Of a stretch of 64,000 nt of DNA, positions 14,500 through 23,942 are shown in pieces. The notes beneath the pieces are model-generated. The model saw only the letters and a list, made by a program, of their open reading frames with translations. It was not told where the DNA came from and made no database searches. The stretch is from Spongiivirga sp046524175. Lineage in GTDB: Bacteria > Bacteroidota > Bacteroidia > Flavobacteriales > Flavobacteriaceae. Made by a program: the position numbers and the translations under genes. The DNA is taken from the NCBI RefSeq assembly GCF_046524175.1, contig NZ_JBEFZF010000001.1, positions 620,001 through 684,000 of the forward strand, written 5' to 3'. Each line of letters begins with the position of its first letter. Position 1 is the first letter of the stretch.

Positions 14500-14924
14500 A
14501 CCCACAAAAAAAAGCTGATTCGGAAGAGGAAGTGAGCAAGTGCTTAGAAATTTACGCTTCAGCTAAATTTTAAGCTTTTGCGGCAAGCTGGCAACAAAGT
14601 TTCTGAACTTTTCTTCTTGAAGGTTTCAAATAAAGCGCATAGCTTAATCAGAAGAAAAATACTTTGCTTTATGCTGTGGGCAAGCGTTGGCAAATTGTGT
14701 GTAAAATAAATTGTGACAACAATTTGATTTTATAAAACAATCGAGCGATTGCGCGCGGCAATTAAACATAATGACAAATTATGAGTACAAATAAATGCAG
14801 TGCGCAGCACACCGCTTAAAAAGGTTTCTTGTATAGCGCAAACGCAAATTTTATTCTTTGTAGAATTTCTCCGCGATATTTTACATAATAGAATTATGAC
14901 TTACGAATATTAAAAAGCCTTTCA

Positions 14925-15020
14925 GTAAAACGGCTTTGACATAATATTGGTGTCGATATAATTCGCTTACGCGAAGTTATATCTGATATTATTTCAAATA
15001 CGCTGTATACGCCGTTTTAC
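14925..15020 (+). repeat. Structured three-way-junction element, copy B
   Basis: The outer stem GTAAAACGGC (14925-14934) pairs with GCCGTTTTAC (15011-15020). The long arm has ATAATAT (14941-14947) paired with ATATTAT (14986-14992), and GATATAATTCGC (14955-14966) with GCGAAGTTATATC around loop TTAC. A mini-hairpin ATAC-GCT-GTAT spans 14998-15008. Linkers TTTGAC, GGTGTCG and TTCAA match copy A at 5404-5494. It has the same orientation as copy A and lies at the right end of the island, just before the DUF6090 gene. Confidence 0.7.
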
Positions 15021-15079
15021 ACAAACAACATATTTGTATCATAATTTATATTATGTAAAATAGAATATTTCAAGATATA

Positions 15080-15802
15080 CTACTCTTCCAGTAATTCGGT
15101 TAATAAAACCATTTCTTTTCGAATCTTTTCCTTAAAATCCTGTAGCTCCCTTGAATACGCTTTATATAATACGATATCCATATAGGCTGAGCGATTTTTA
15201 AAATCACTACTGCTATTAAAATACTCTTGGCATTCGTCATCACATCGTTCATTCGAAATCAGATTGGCAAACCATACCTTATTATTCTGTAAATACTTTA
15301 AGTTCTCCGTGAGCGCATCGGTAGTGATTTTATCAAAAATCAAAACAGCTTGCACCAATCCTTTATATCTTTTTGATATCTCTCGTAGCCTGAAACCAAG
15401 TTCCGAATCAACCGGATCATCCGCTTCTATCAGTCTGATTACATCATCCCCCAAATTCGGCAGCGAGGCGTTTAATATTAAATTTGGACAGTAATCACAT
15501 GGGGTGGTCGACTTGGTTACATTCGATTTGGATAATACAATTTCTAATTGCTCCTGTACAACTCCCCAATTTTTAAACACATTAGATATTTCAGTAGTAT
15601 CGAGCGCTATCTGGCGTAATACGTTCTGTGCGGTACGCTTTGTTTGCTGTTCCTTTTGTTTTTGATTACTGAAATTGTTGACCGCCAATGCAATCAGAAT
15701 TCCGATCACGACTAGCATGATCTCCCCAATCGCATATGCAAGGTACTTCCCTATCTTGTTGTTGGTCAAAACGTCTTTTCGTAGTTTTCTAAAAAATCGC
15801 AT
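15080..15802 (-). CDS. DUF6090 family membrane protein
   Basis: A 240-residue protein with the N-terminal signature of DUF6090: FRKLRKDVLTNNKIGKYLAY, then one membrane helix at about 27-45 (GEIMLVVIGILIALAVNNF), then a helical soluble part. Two cysteine pairs (CDYC, about 102-105, and CDDEC, about 187-191) could form disulfides if that part is outside the cytoplasm. Function is unknown. Such proteins are common in Flavobacteriia. It marks the right flank of the island, in the same direction as the genes that follow to the right. Confidence 0.8.
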   Translation of the reverse strand: MRFFRKLRKDVLTNNKIGKYLAYAIGEIMLVVIGILIALAVNNFSNQKQKEQQTKRTAQNVLRQIALDTTEISNVFKNWGVVQEQLEIVLSKSNVTKSTTPCDYCPNLILNASLPNLGDDVIRLIEADDPVDSELGFRLREISKRYKGLVQAVLIFDKITTDALTENLKYLQNNKVWFANLISNERCDDECQEYFNSSSDFKNRSAYMDIVLYKAYSRELQDFKEKIRKEMVLLTELLEE

Positions 15803-15888
15803 GTGCTTTCGAAAGTACTAAAATACGATGCTTTACCCAGCAAATTTTTAATACAATTCTACTATTTTGAAGATAAAAGATGAGATTA

Positions 15889-17256
15889 CTACAATCCGCT
15901 AATTTCCGTATCCAACCATGTTAACCGGTCTCGTATCCATTCTTTTAAATACGATACTTCTTCATTATGTGTTTGCCCAACAAAATTATTAGGCCATACA
16001 TAGGTCCCCAACACTGGCCATTTTTCAAAGTTATTCTGTAAAGATTGGTTTGATTGTATGCCACTTACATAAGCATCAATGGTATCATTTATCGATTGCT
16101 CTGCGAATGTGCCTGCTCTTAATTCAGCCCATCGTAATTGTAAGGCTACTACAAAGGCTGGATCTTCCAATAAGCGTTCCCACCAAAACGGTACAACCCA
16201 TGTATCTAACGGACAACGCTCGTTAAAGCGATATGCCCACACATTCGTTTCACCACCACTGCAATAATCAGCATTACCAAATGCCAAATTAAAATCCCAT
16301 ATCGGACCCATTTGTAGCTTTTCATTTTTGTCCTTCACAATCCACGTACTCAAACGATACCCATCCACATTGTTCGATAGTTCATTTAATAAGAAAAAAT
16401 CAATAAAACTCGCTGTATCAATATAGTTACGATATCCTAGGTCAGGATCGGTAAAGTCATCTGATTTTAAGGCAGATTCAAAATCATTCATATAGCTCGC
16501 GATATACGTTCTCTGTTCGGGAGTAATTTCATCCCAATCAGGATCATCATATAAAAAGTGTATTTGCTGCTGATTCCCAGCATTCGGCGGATCAAAAGCC
16601 GACATAAATGAATTGTTATCGGTATATAACGATTCATCAACCCCATCAGCTTTATCAAGCTTTACAATATATCCTCCGGTAAGATCTTCCCCTGCTATCT
16701 CGTCATCTTTAAGCTTATTGATATCAATTCGGTTGTCATCGCGTTTTAGTTTTTCCATAAAAACATAGATGCCATTGTATTCGCCATTGATAAAAACATC
16801 AACAAACTTCGTTCTACTAGCATAGCGACCCATATCTCTTGAAAGGTCATAAATCAGGTGATTCCGAACCAATGATTTATCACTATACGGAGCGTATAAA
16901 ATCCAATCTTCTTCTTCTGGATATCCAAATAAGGCTACATCGATATCTTCATTGTTTTCATCCCATGTTTCAAAACCATATGATTTTTTAGGGAAAAACT
17001 GAGACGAAGACCCACGTATTTCGATTCCTATGCGACCATTAAAGGCCTCATTACCATCTTCAATAATGGTAAGCTGAGCATCTACTTTGGGTTCATCGAC
17101 AATAGTATTACCATTGGTATTGATCCTAAATTGAGGCAATGCTACTTCCGTAATAACCTCCTCCTCCACTTCCTGAGCAGGGTTTTCAGGATCATCACTA
17201 CAATTCAATAATAAACCGGATAATAAGATAACAAGACACCATTTTTTTCTGCACAT
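15889..17256 (-). CDS. CotH-like kinase-fold lipoprotein
   Basis: A 455-residue lipoprotein with a lipobox ending at Cys19 (LLLNC). The CotH domain has RGSSSQFFPKKSYGFE (81-96), YVFMEKLKRDDNRIDI (164-179) and GPIWDFNLAFGNADY (317-331), the positions of the ATP- and metal-binding residues in CotH protein kinases. In Bacillus CotH phosphorylates a spore coat protein. In Bacteroidota, CotH-domain lipoproteins are surface-exposed or periplasmic and uncharacterised. Whether ATP is available outside the membrane is an open question. It lies 79 bp downstream of the S41 peptidase gene, in the same direction. Confidence 0.87.
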   Translation of the reverse strand: MCRKKWCLVILLSGLLLNCSDDPENPAQEVEEEVITEVALPQFRINTNGNTIVDEPKVDAQLTIIEDGNEAFNGRIGIEIRGSSSQFFPKKSYGFETWDENNEDIDVALFGYPEEEDWILYAPYSDKSLVRNHLIYDLSRDMGRYASRTKFVDVFINGEYNGIYVFMEKLKRDDNRIDINKLKDDEIAGEDLTGGYIVKLDKADGVDESLYTDNNSFMSAFDPPNAGNQQQIHFLYDDPDWDEITPEQRTYIASYMNDFESALKSDDFTDPDLGYRNYIDTASFIDFFLLNELSNNVDGYRLSTWIVKDKNEKLQMGPIWDFNLAFGNADYCSGGETNVWAYRFNERCPLDTWVVPFWWERLLEDPAFVVALQLRWAELRAGTFAEQSINDTIDAYVSGIQSNQSLQNNFEKWPVLGTYVWPNNFVGQTHNEEVSYLKEWIRDRLTWLDTEISGL

Positions 17257-17335
17257 ATACCGCTCTAATTAATAGATTACCAACGTATTAAATATACCAA
17301 TTAATGAGCGTTTTGTGAAAAAGCCATTGCCTTTA

Positions 17336-18997
17336 CTATTTACCTAGCGCGTTCATTCTGTTTTTAGCAGCCGTGGCCAATGTACTTTTTGGATCTAGAT
17401 CAATGATATGTTGATATGATTTTTTAGCAGCATCCAGCATTTTAGCTTGTTCTTGAGCATATCCAAAAGTATACCAGGCACTCTGAGATTTTGGAAAGGT
17501 TTCCGTTACCAAACCTAGTACCATCAAACCACTTTTGGTATCCCCTATTTCGAACAAGCGTGTTCCCGCCTTGGTAAATTCCCCTTCAAAGTCATAATAA
17601 CGATATTTGGGATTCGAGGCAATTTCTTTTGAAGTACTCCGTAGTTCATCAAACTTCCCTTCCATAAACAATTTTGTCAAATGGTCTAACGGGTCTAGAA
17701 TAAAGGCGGTATTGGTATAATCTAATGCTGCCTGTAAAACCGGGTCTTGATTTTTTACATATTGTTCAAAACTCATTTCTATAGCTATATGGGGTAAGGT
17801 CCAATCCATATTTTCCCATTGAGGCATGTCTTGCCACCATGCGTATGATATCAGCGCTCTTAGTTTTGAATTGGGTAAGGTAATCCATTTAGCATCTCCG
17901 TAAAAGTTCTTGTTTTCGGCGGTGGGTTCCCCTATTCTAATAGCTTCGGTATAATTCTCAATTTCATTGGTCAAATTCTGGCAGGCTGAAAAAGTATTTC
18001 GGCCAATAATGTAAAAGAATTTCCCTTGTTGATTGATCTTCGGCCGGGCCATCAGCCCTTTAATTAATGTTTTATTATTGTAGTTATTTCCGCCACCGTT
18101 CAATCGTACATCATAAACCAGTTTTTCTACATTATGAGTATCAATAAAATCAAACATACGCTTATAAAAATCTGCTAATGGCTCTTTTTCATCATTAAAA
18201 ACAGAGCTCTGTCGAACGTATAGCGTTTTAGATCCTGGCAAGTACTCAAAAAAGTAAAACTTCTCATTTAAATGTTTTAAGTATAGCGGTGTCTTCGATT
18301 GATCTCTGGCACTCACCCATCGTTCATTAGGTTTGGTAAGGCAGTAATCAACTGATCTGTTTTCTAAAGGCTGAGCGGTGATTTGCTGTTTAAAGGTTTT
18401 TCCATTTTTAGATACCGTAAATTCAATGCTATTTTGTAGTTGTTTCGTTATTCCCTGCGCATGTAATACGGTGGGCAGGCTTACAAATCGCATTCCATAG
18501 GCCTTGAAGTATTGATCATTTTCAACCGGAACCACAGGCCTGATCATTTGCAAGGCTTTTTTAATAGGAACCCCCTCAATTTCTAACACCTTCCCTCCTA
18601 TAGCTTCTTGGTATTGTTGATCTCCTCCCTCGATGTAAACGCCATCAGAAAACTGATATAGATTAATGGGCAGAACCTGATCTTCAGCCACAGTGCTAAA
18701 AGTAATTTGGGTATGACCATATTCAAATAGCGAAACGATTCTGGCGAGTCCTACCTTAATTTCATGAGTTTGCAGATTTGGAATCTCTTTGTAAAATTTT
18801 TCGACTGCTGTGTCCCATTTTTCCTGGGTTATTTTCTTGAATAAAAATGGAAAGTTAGTATGTATTGTTTTTTGAAGATACCTTAGGTCTTTCTGGTACT
18901 TTTCTGCACTGACAGCGTCCTGAGCATGAAGCGAAGTAATCGTCGAGATACAAAATAAAGCAACTAAGGCAATGCTTTTTACAAATGAAAATTTCAT
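17336..18997 (-). CDS. Secreted S41-family peptidase with helical-repeat tail
   Basis: A 553-residue protein with a signal peptide (about 1-25, ...SLHAQ). The S41 (tail-specific/tricorn-like) peptidase core shows VYDVRLNGGGNNYNN (294-308) and the nucleophile Ser337 in GRNTFSACQNL, followed by GEPTAENKNFYG. No PDZ domain is obvious. The C-terminal about 90 residues form TPR-like helices (SAWYTFGYAQEQAKMLDAAK). Substrates are unknown. The amidohydrolase encoded upstream has a similar TPR-like tail, which hints at a shared partner. Confidence 0.85.
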   Translation of the reverse strand: MKFSFVKSIALVALFCISTITSLHAQDAVSAEKYQKDLRYLQKTIHTNFPFLFKKITQEKWDTAVEKFYKEIPNLQTHEIKVGLARIVSLFEYGHTQITFSTVAEDQVLPINLYQFSDGVYIEGGDQQYQEAIGGKVLEIEGVPIKKALQMIRPVVPVENDQYFKAYGMRFVSLPTVLHAQGITKQLQNSIEFTVSKNGKTFKQQITAQPLENRSVDYCLTKPNERWVSARDQSKTPLYLKHLNEKFYFFEYLPGSKTLYVRQSSVFNDEKEPLADFYKRMFDFIDTHNVEKLVYDVRLNGGGNNYNNKTLIKGLMARPKINQQGKFFYIIGRNTFSACQNLTNEIENYTEAIRIGEPTAENKNFYGDAKWITLPNSKLRALISYAWWQDMPQWENMDWTLPHIAIEMSFEQYVKNQDPVLQAALDYTNTAFILDPLDHLTKLFMEGKFDELRSTSKEIASNPKYRYYDFEGEFTKAGTRLFEIGDTKSGLMVLGLVTETFPKSQSAWYTFGYAQEQAKMLDAAKKSYQHIIDLDPKSTLATAAKNRMNALGK

Positions 18998-19077
18998 GAT
19001 TGGTTAATTTTTAATTGATGTTTTATTGACCCCAAAGGTGCTATTAAAGAAACAAAACTCGATAAAAAATCAAACTG

Positions 19078-19116
19078 AAATGTCGTTTTACAGGGCTGGG
19101 TTGTAAAACGACATTT
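19078..19116. terminator. Strong 15-bp hairpin between amidohydrolase and S41 genes
   Basis: AAATGTCGTTTTACA (19078-19092) and TGTAAAACGACATTT (19102-19116) are perfectly complementary around a 9-nt loop. Position suggests it ends minus-strand transcripts of the amidohydrolase operon before the S41 gene. The T-rich sequence after the stem on that strand begins 8 nt further on, so termination efficiency is uncertain. Confidence 0.6.
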
Positions 19117-19210
19117 TTACTTCTACTTTAAAATGTTTTTTAGAAAGGTCTCGACTGCGCACGACCTGACATTTTGAACCAAATCGACAGTATCAACAGT
19201 ATTTAAACAA

Positions 19211-21277
19211 CTACTGTAATTTCTTAATAGCCGCTTTTCCGGAAGGACTTTCAGGATTTAATTCCAGTGATTTTAGATAATAACGCTTGGCCTCTGTCTT
19301 CTTGCCTATTATTGCTAATGCTTCACCTAAACTATCGTACACATTCCAACTATTCGGAAATGCGGTTACATTTAACCTAAATACAGCAATGGCCTCATCT
19401 GTTTTTCCTGATTGCAAATACAGATAACCCAGTCCGTTTATTTCATTTTCATCTACAATGTAATCAGCATTATCTTTATTCTTTTCAAAATGCGTTTTTC
19501 CTGCCGCTATTCCGTTATTCAAGATTTCATAGTACAATGATAATCCCAGGTACTTTTTAGTACTCGGAAAGTTCTTTAAACAAAATTCATAATAGGTGTT
19601 TAATACATCAAGCTTATTATCTCTGATCAAACCGTAGGACGTATTGGTGATGGAAGCAGCATCTAATTCAAATTTTGCTTCGGGAAAATGAGATTTGTAT
19701 AGCGCATAGGACGCCATTGCTTCTTCGATCTTATTGCCGTTAAATAATTCTTTTGTTACTTGTTTTAATTCACTGATATTTAATTTTTTATATTCTTTAT
19801 TATCAATATTTACTTTAAATGATTTTTTTGCTGCATCAACTCCGCTATTCAGTATATCTTGCATGTAATCATATGCAACTGAACGCTTCACATCAACAAT
19901 TTTCCCATCCTTAATGATCGTTTTTTCACCCAGAAAATGTTGGGCATCATCAAATGGATTTTTCTCGAATACTATAAGATCGGCGGCCTTCCCTACTTCA
20001 ATGCTCCCATGTGTGTGATCCAATTGCATCGATTCGTAACCGTTTATCGTCGCTATTTGTAGCACCTCTCCTATTGAAAAGCCTGCATTGTTCAATAATA
20101 GCAACTCAGATAATAACGCTCTTCCTCCGAATCGGCAATCGGTACCTATTCGTATTTTCACTCCTTTGTCGTGAGCTATTCGATAATAGGCCATCATGGC
20201 GTTGTAGGCTTTATCTAGTTCTTGTTGCTGGGCTTCAGAATAATTGACCATCGGTGTTTTACGAATGGGATAATACTCGAAGGAAGTGAAAAAATCAGAT
20301 TGACCTGCTGATGAAGCAACTACATTTAATGCAGTGCTAAGGGTCGCTCCATTGGTGGCCATACTATCAAATAACGCCATTAACTTCGCTTCCATTTCTG
20401 GATGCGATTTGATGTAGCCGAAGAAATATACCATTTGCGCAGCGAACTCATCAATGCTCGAATTCATTCGAATGCCATACTGCTCGTTCATCGCCGGCCA
20501 ATGGGTATCATAGTCTAAAATACTCGGTGTAAGCGTAAAAAAGTGTTCAAAATTCGACACGCCATAGTCCATCGCTTCTGCAATGGTAACCACATTATTA
20601 TCTACATGCGAATTCACTATAATACCCTGCTTTTTTGCTTCGTCGGCCATGGCTTCATAATCAGGCTTACGAAGCTTGCTGTAAAACTTCATGTATTTTA
20701 ATCCCTTGGCTACATAATTTCGAACCTTTTTACGGCCGTCTTCTGGGCTCATTACTTCTATATGATGTGCGGGCTGTTGCCTATCGGCATCAGAAACAAT
20801 TGATCCACCATTAATATAGAGGTCGGAGTATTTTGGAGAAGGGTTCTTTTGCCAGCCAAGCGTGATATCCATCCACTCTTCCGGTTGGCCCATGTCAATA
20901 ATTGTTGTCACACCATGATTCAGGTAGTGATAGGTCGTTAAATCTCGTAGCATTTCGAGCCCACCATCAGCCTCGTATTCTTCTGGTAAAGCGGCGTCTA
21001 CTCCGTAGTTTCCAATTAAATGAACATGAGTATCAATGAAACCAGGCGTAAGCAGTCGGTCTCTTCCCTCTATTATGGTTGCCGCATTTACCTTTCTATT
21101 TGAATTGACAATAGCAGCAATCGTGTCAGCATTGATCAATACTGTTTGATTCTCCTTAACCGTTAATGTCTTACTATCGAAAACCTTTACATTGGTTATT
21201 GCCAGATCATAATCTGTTGATTGGCTACAATTTAGGGCGCAGCATGCTAGGCATAGCAGCAGTATGCATTTTTTCAT
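19211..21277 (-). CDS. Amidohydrolase lipoprotein with TPR tail
   Basis: A 688-residue lipoprotein (lipobox with Cys17, CALNC). The amidohydrolase TIM barrel (about 25-460) has the metal ligands His84 and His86 in DTHVHL, a candidate bridging Lys197 (MKFYSK), His224 (NSHVDN), a His in FEHFFT and the Asp in GTDCRFGG. These fit the imidazolonepropionase/prolidase-like branch of metal-dependent hydrolases. The last about 130 residues contain TPR repeats (NSWNVYDSLGEALAIIG). It starts 31 bp after the M56 gene, so it is probably controlled by the BlaI-like repressor. Substrate, possibly a peptide or cyclic amide, is unknown. Confidence 0.87.
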   Translation of the reverse strand: MKKCILLLCLACCALNCSQSTDYDLAITNVKVFDSKTLTVKENQTVLINADTIAAIVNSNRKVNAATIIEGRDRLLTPGFIDTHVHLIGNYGVDAALPEEYEADGGLEMLRDLTTYHYLNHGVTTIIDMGQPEEWMDITLGWQKNPSPKYSDLYINGGSIVSDADRQQPAHHIEVMSPEDGRKKVRNYVAKGLKYMKFYSKLRKPDYEAMADEAKKQGIIVNSHVDNNVVTIAEAMDYGVSNFEHFFTLTPSILDYDTHWPAMNEQYGIRMNSSIDEFAAQMVYFFGYIKSHPEMEAKLMALFDSMATNGATLSTALNVVASSAGQSDFFTSFEYYPIRKTPMVNYSEAQQQELDKAYNAMMAYYRIAHDKGVKIRIGTDCRFGGRALLSELLLLNNAGFSIGEVLQIATINGYESMQLDHTHGSIEVGKAADLIVFEKNPFDDAQHFLGEKTIIKDGKIVDVKRSVAYDYMQDILNSGVDAAKKSFKVNIDNKEYKKLNISELKQVTKELFNGNKIEEAMASYALYKSHFPEAKFELDAASITNTSYGLIRDNKLDVLNTYYEFCLKNFPSTKKYLGLSLYYEILNNGIAAGKTHFEKNKDNADYIVDENEINGLGYLYLQSGKTDEAIAVFRLNVTAFPNSWNVYDSLGEALAIIGKKTEAKRYYLKSLELNPESPSGKAAIKKLQ

Positions 21278-21308
21278 AATTTTATTTTTAAGGTGTTTGT
21301 CCTAAAGG

Positions 21309-23942
21309 CTAGTTTCCGTAAATATGCTGTGCTCCTTTAGACAGCAGATAATCAACAACCTTTTTATAACCATTCTTAGAAGCCTGAGCTAAAGCAGTGC
21401 CCTGACCTGCGCTATACAGATTTACATTAGCCCCTTTTTCAACTAATAGCTTTACAGTCTCTAGGTGTCCATTTTTTGCAGCATTGTTTAAAGCGGAACC
21501 ACTGCCATCATTTTGAAGGTCAATGTTTGCACCCCTATCTATAAGAAGTATTATGACATCATTCATTCCGTTTTTAGCGGCATTACTTAATGCAGATCCG
21601 CTACCATCGGTTTGTCCATCAATATCGGCACCTTTGTCTAATAGAAATTTAACTGTATCGATCAAGCCGTTATTGGCCGCTGCGGTCAGCGCAGAGCCGC
21701 TTCCGTCAGTTGCTCCATTGATGTTAGCGCCTTTTGACAATAGTAATTCAATCGTGTGATTATGACCATTTTTTGAGGCTGCAATTAAAGCTGAGCCACT
21801 ACCATGAGTTTGGGCATTTACGTCAGCACCCTGATCAATAAGATAGCTTACGGTTTCATTTATCCCATTTTTAGCTGCTGATATTAAGGCCGATCCATGG
21901 CTGTCCGTATTTACGTTTACTGATGCACCTTGTTTTATCAGGAACTTCATAGTGGTCATATGACCATTATTAGCGGCGGCATTAACCGCACTACCCTGAT
22001 TAGGCGCATATTTGTTAATATCGGCCCCTTTTGCCACCAAATATGCTACTGTTTGTAAATGACCGTTATTTGCTGCAGCTATTAAAGCAGTACCTTGATT
22101 TGAAGATATCTTGTCTATCTCTGCGCCTTGATCTATCAAAAATTTTACAGTTTCAAGCTGGCCATTATTGGATGCTGCAATCAGTGCAGTTCCTTGATTT
22201 GGTGAGATTTTATCAATCTCGACTCCTTGTGAAACCAGATATTTCACTGTTTCTGATCTACCATGACCAGAGGCCACAATCAAGGCATTTCCTTGGCTGG
22301 GCGAAATAAAACTGACATCTAAGCCTTTAGAAACTAAAAATTTCACGGCATCTACGTTACTACATCGGGCGGCTGCGATCAGTGCATTTCCCTGATTAGG
22401 AGAATAATAATTAACATCCGCTCCTTCTGAAACTAGGTATTTCATAACATCTAGATGTCCCCTTCCTGAAGCGGTGATAAGCGCATTACCTTGATTTGGA
22501 AATGTTTTATTAATATCAGCTCCTTTAGATACTAAATATTTTATAAAGTCTAAATGTCCGTACTCGGCAGCTGTGATTAGGGCGGTTCCATCTCCTGGGA
22601 CAATTAAACTAACATCAGCGCCATTGGCAACCAGCAGCTTGGCAATTTCTAAGTTCCCATTCTTTGCTGCTGCGAATAAGGGCGATTTTGGTCTTGATAA
22701 TCTCCAAGAGTGGCCATTGATTACCATGTTTTCATAGCCTGGATTTTCTTCAATACAATTCACCAAATTGGTATTAATCAATGCCTTCACCCTTAACATA
22801 TCATCCGTTCTAATCGCTTCTAAGAGTTCTTTGCATTCTGATGTGGCTGTTGCAGCAGCGATGTTTGGGTTATCAGTATCTTGGTTAACAATTGGATTGG
22901 TTTCTTGCTTTTCCGCTATGTCTACCCCTGGGGCTGTTTTAGCATTGGTTTCTTCTACAAAATCGGACTCAATTGTATTTTGAGAAGCTGCTACTAAAGG
23001 TTTGTTCAAGAATAATAGTACTGCGAAAAATAAAGGCATTGTAAATGCATATTTCCAGTAGCTGTACGGATTTGATTTTTTACTATTCATTTTTAAAATT
23101 CGTTTTTTGATTAATGACTGATTGTAATTTGTGGTTATTGCAAGTGGCTTATTGAAGGTTGCTATCTTTAAAAGATTCATCTGATAGCTATCTCTTTCAG
23201 CCTTTTTGGTATCCAACACCAAGTGATCAGTTTGATATTCGACATTTTTTTCTACTTCCTTTCTGAATAACCAAATGAAAGGATTGAACCATAGCAAGAT
23301 TACCGCAATTTCTGCAAGTAAAAGATCAATGCTATGACGCTTTTTAACATGAATTTTCTCATGAGCGATGATTTGCTCATAAATTTCAAATTCATACTGT
23401 TCGGGATTGATGAAAATATAGTTGAAGAACGAACACGGTTCTTTAATTTTAGTCGAATTTACAATGATTCCATCAAGGTCTTTAATTTTGTCATTGCTTT
23501 GAATCACCTTAACAAGTAAACCAACTATTTGGGCTATTAAGTTGAGACAAAGTACTCCTACGCCGAATATGTAAATGATCCATATCCAATCCATTAAACT
23601 TCTTTCTGATCCTGATATGTTGTCGGTTTCTAGTAAACTAGATTCCTTAGAAGGTTTTTTTGGAGGAATCGCATCAACAGATTCTTCTTGTTGTATTGTC
23701 GTTGGTTTTGTTCCTGTTACCAAAGGCTGAGAAGCAGTTTCGGGTTCAATCAAGCTGGCCACAACACCTTGGTTTTCTACTAGTTTAGGAATGCTGATAA
23801 AAGGAATTGAAAATGCTAGTAACAATCCAAGAATAAGATAAACCCTATTGGTAGCAAAAAAACTCTCTTTCTCAATAACTAACTTGTAAAATAAGAGTAC
23901 GACCCCAATAATTAGCGAGGCTTTTATAAGAAGTACAATCAT
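21309..23942 (-). CDS. M56 (BlaR1/MecR1-type) peptidase with 14 ankyrin repeats
   Basis: An 877-residue membrane sensor-protease. Helices at about 2-22, 33-52 and 118-145 precede the zinc motif HEKIH (His194, Glu195, His198), with LLWFNPFIWLFRKEVE after it. A fourth helix lies at about 299-317. In BlaR1 the segment after this helix is an extracytoplasmic penicillin sensor. Here it is a linker plus a degenerate repeat (about 365-400) and 14 nearly regular 33-residue ankyrin repeats (about 418-877) with signatures such as GSALTAAANNGLIDTVKFLL. It overlaps blaI by 4 bp. Signal perception by the ankyrin array, leading to cleavage of the repressor, is inferred from the family. Confidence 0.9.
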   Translation of the reverse strand: MIVLLIKASLIIGVVLLFYKLVIEKESFFATNRVYLILGLLLAFSIPFISIPKLVENQGVVASLIEPETASQPLVTGTKPTTIQQEESVDAIPPKKPSKESSLLETDNISGSERSLMDWIWIIYIFGVGVLCLNLIAQIVGLLVKVIQSNDKIKDLDGIIVNSTKIKEPCSFFNYIFINPEQYEFEIYEQIIAHEKIHVKKRHSIDLLLAEIAVILLWFNPFIWLFRKEVEKNVEYQTDHLVLDTKKAERDSYQMNLLKIATFNKPLAITTNYNQSLIKKRILKMNSKKSNPYSYWKYAFTMPLFFAVLLFLNKPLVAASQNTIESDFVEETNAKTAPGVDIAEKQETNPIVNQDTDNPNIAAATATSECKELLEAIRTDDMLRVKALINTNLVNCIEENPGYENMVINGHSWRLSRPKSPLFAAAKNGNLEIAKLLVANGADVSLIVPGDGTALITAAEYGHLDFIKYLVSKGADINKTFPNQGNALITASGRGHLDVMKYLVSEGADVNYYSPNQGNALIAAARCSNVDAVKFLVSKGLDVSFISPSQGNALIVASGHGRSETVKYLVSQGVEIDKISPNQGTALIAASNNGQLETVKFLIDQGAEIDKISSNQGTALIAAANNGHLQTVAYLVAKGADINKYAPNQGSAVNAAANNGHMTTMKFLIKQGASVNVNTDSHGSALISAAKNGINETVSYLIDQGADVNAQTHGSGSALIAASKNGHNHTIELLLSKGANINGATDGSGSALTAAANNGLIDTVKFLLDKGADIDGQTDGSGSALSNAAKNGMNDVIILLIDRGANIDLQNDGSGSALNNAAKNGHLETVKLLVEKGANVNLYSAGQGTALAQASKNGYKKVVDYLLSKGAQHIYGN

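Larger units (their letters stand above)
14254..14924. other. Gene-free stretch dense in short hairpins
   Basis: No convincing gene is seen. Palindromes follow one another: AAATTGT-GACA-ACAATTT (14708-14725), CAATCG-AG-CGATTG (14738-14751), ATTGC/GCAAT (14748-14762), CATAAT-GACAA-ATTATG (14767-14783), GTGC-GCA-GCAC (14800-14810) and CATAAT-AGA-ATTATG (14884-14898), besides those listed separately. Near-direct repeats GGCAAGCTGGCAA and GGCAAGCGTTGGCAA are also present. A GC-rich start (GGGCCGGGGGGAGGG, 14284-14298) stands out from the AT-rich surroundings. A 27-codon frame at 14266-14349 lies here but has no other support. This may be a non-coding RNA or mobile-element DNA. Confidence 0.5.
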
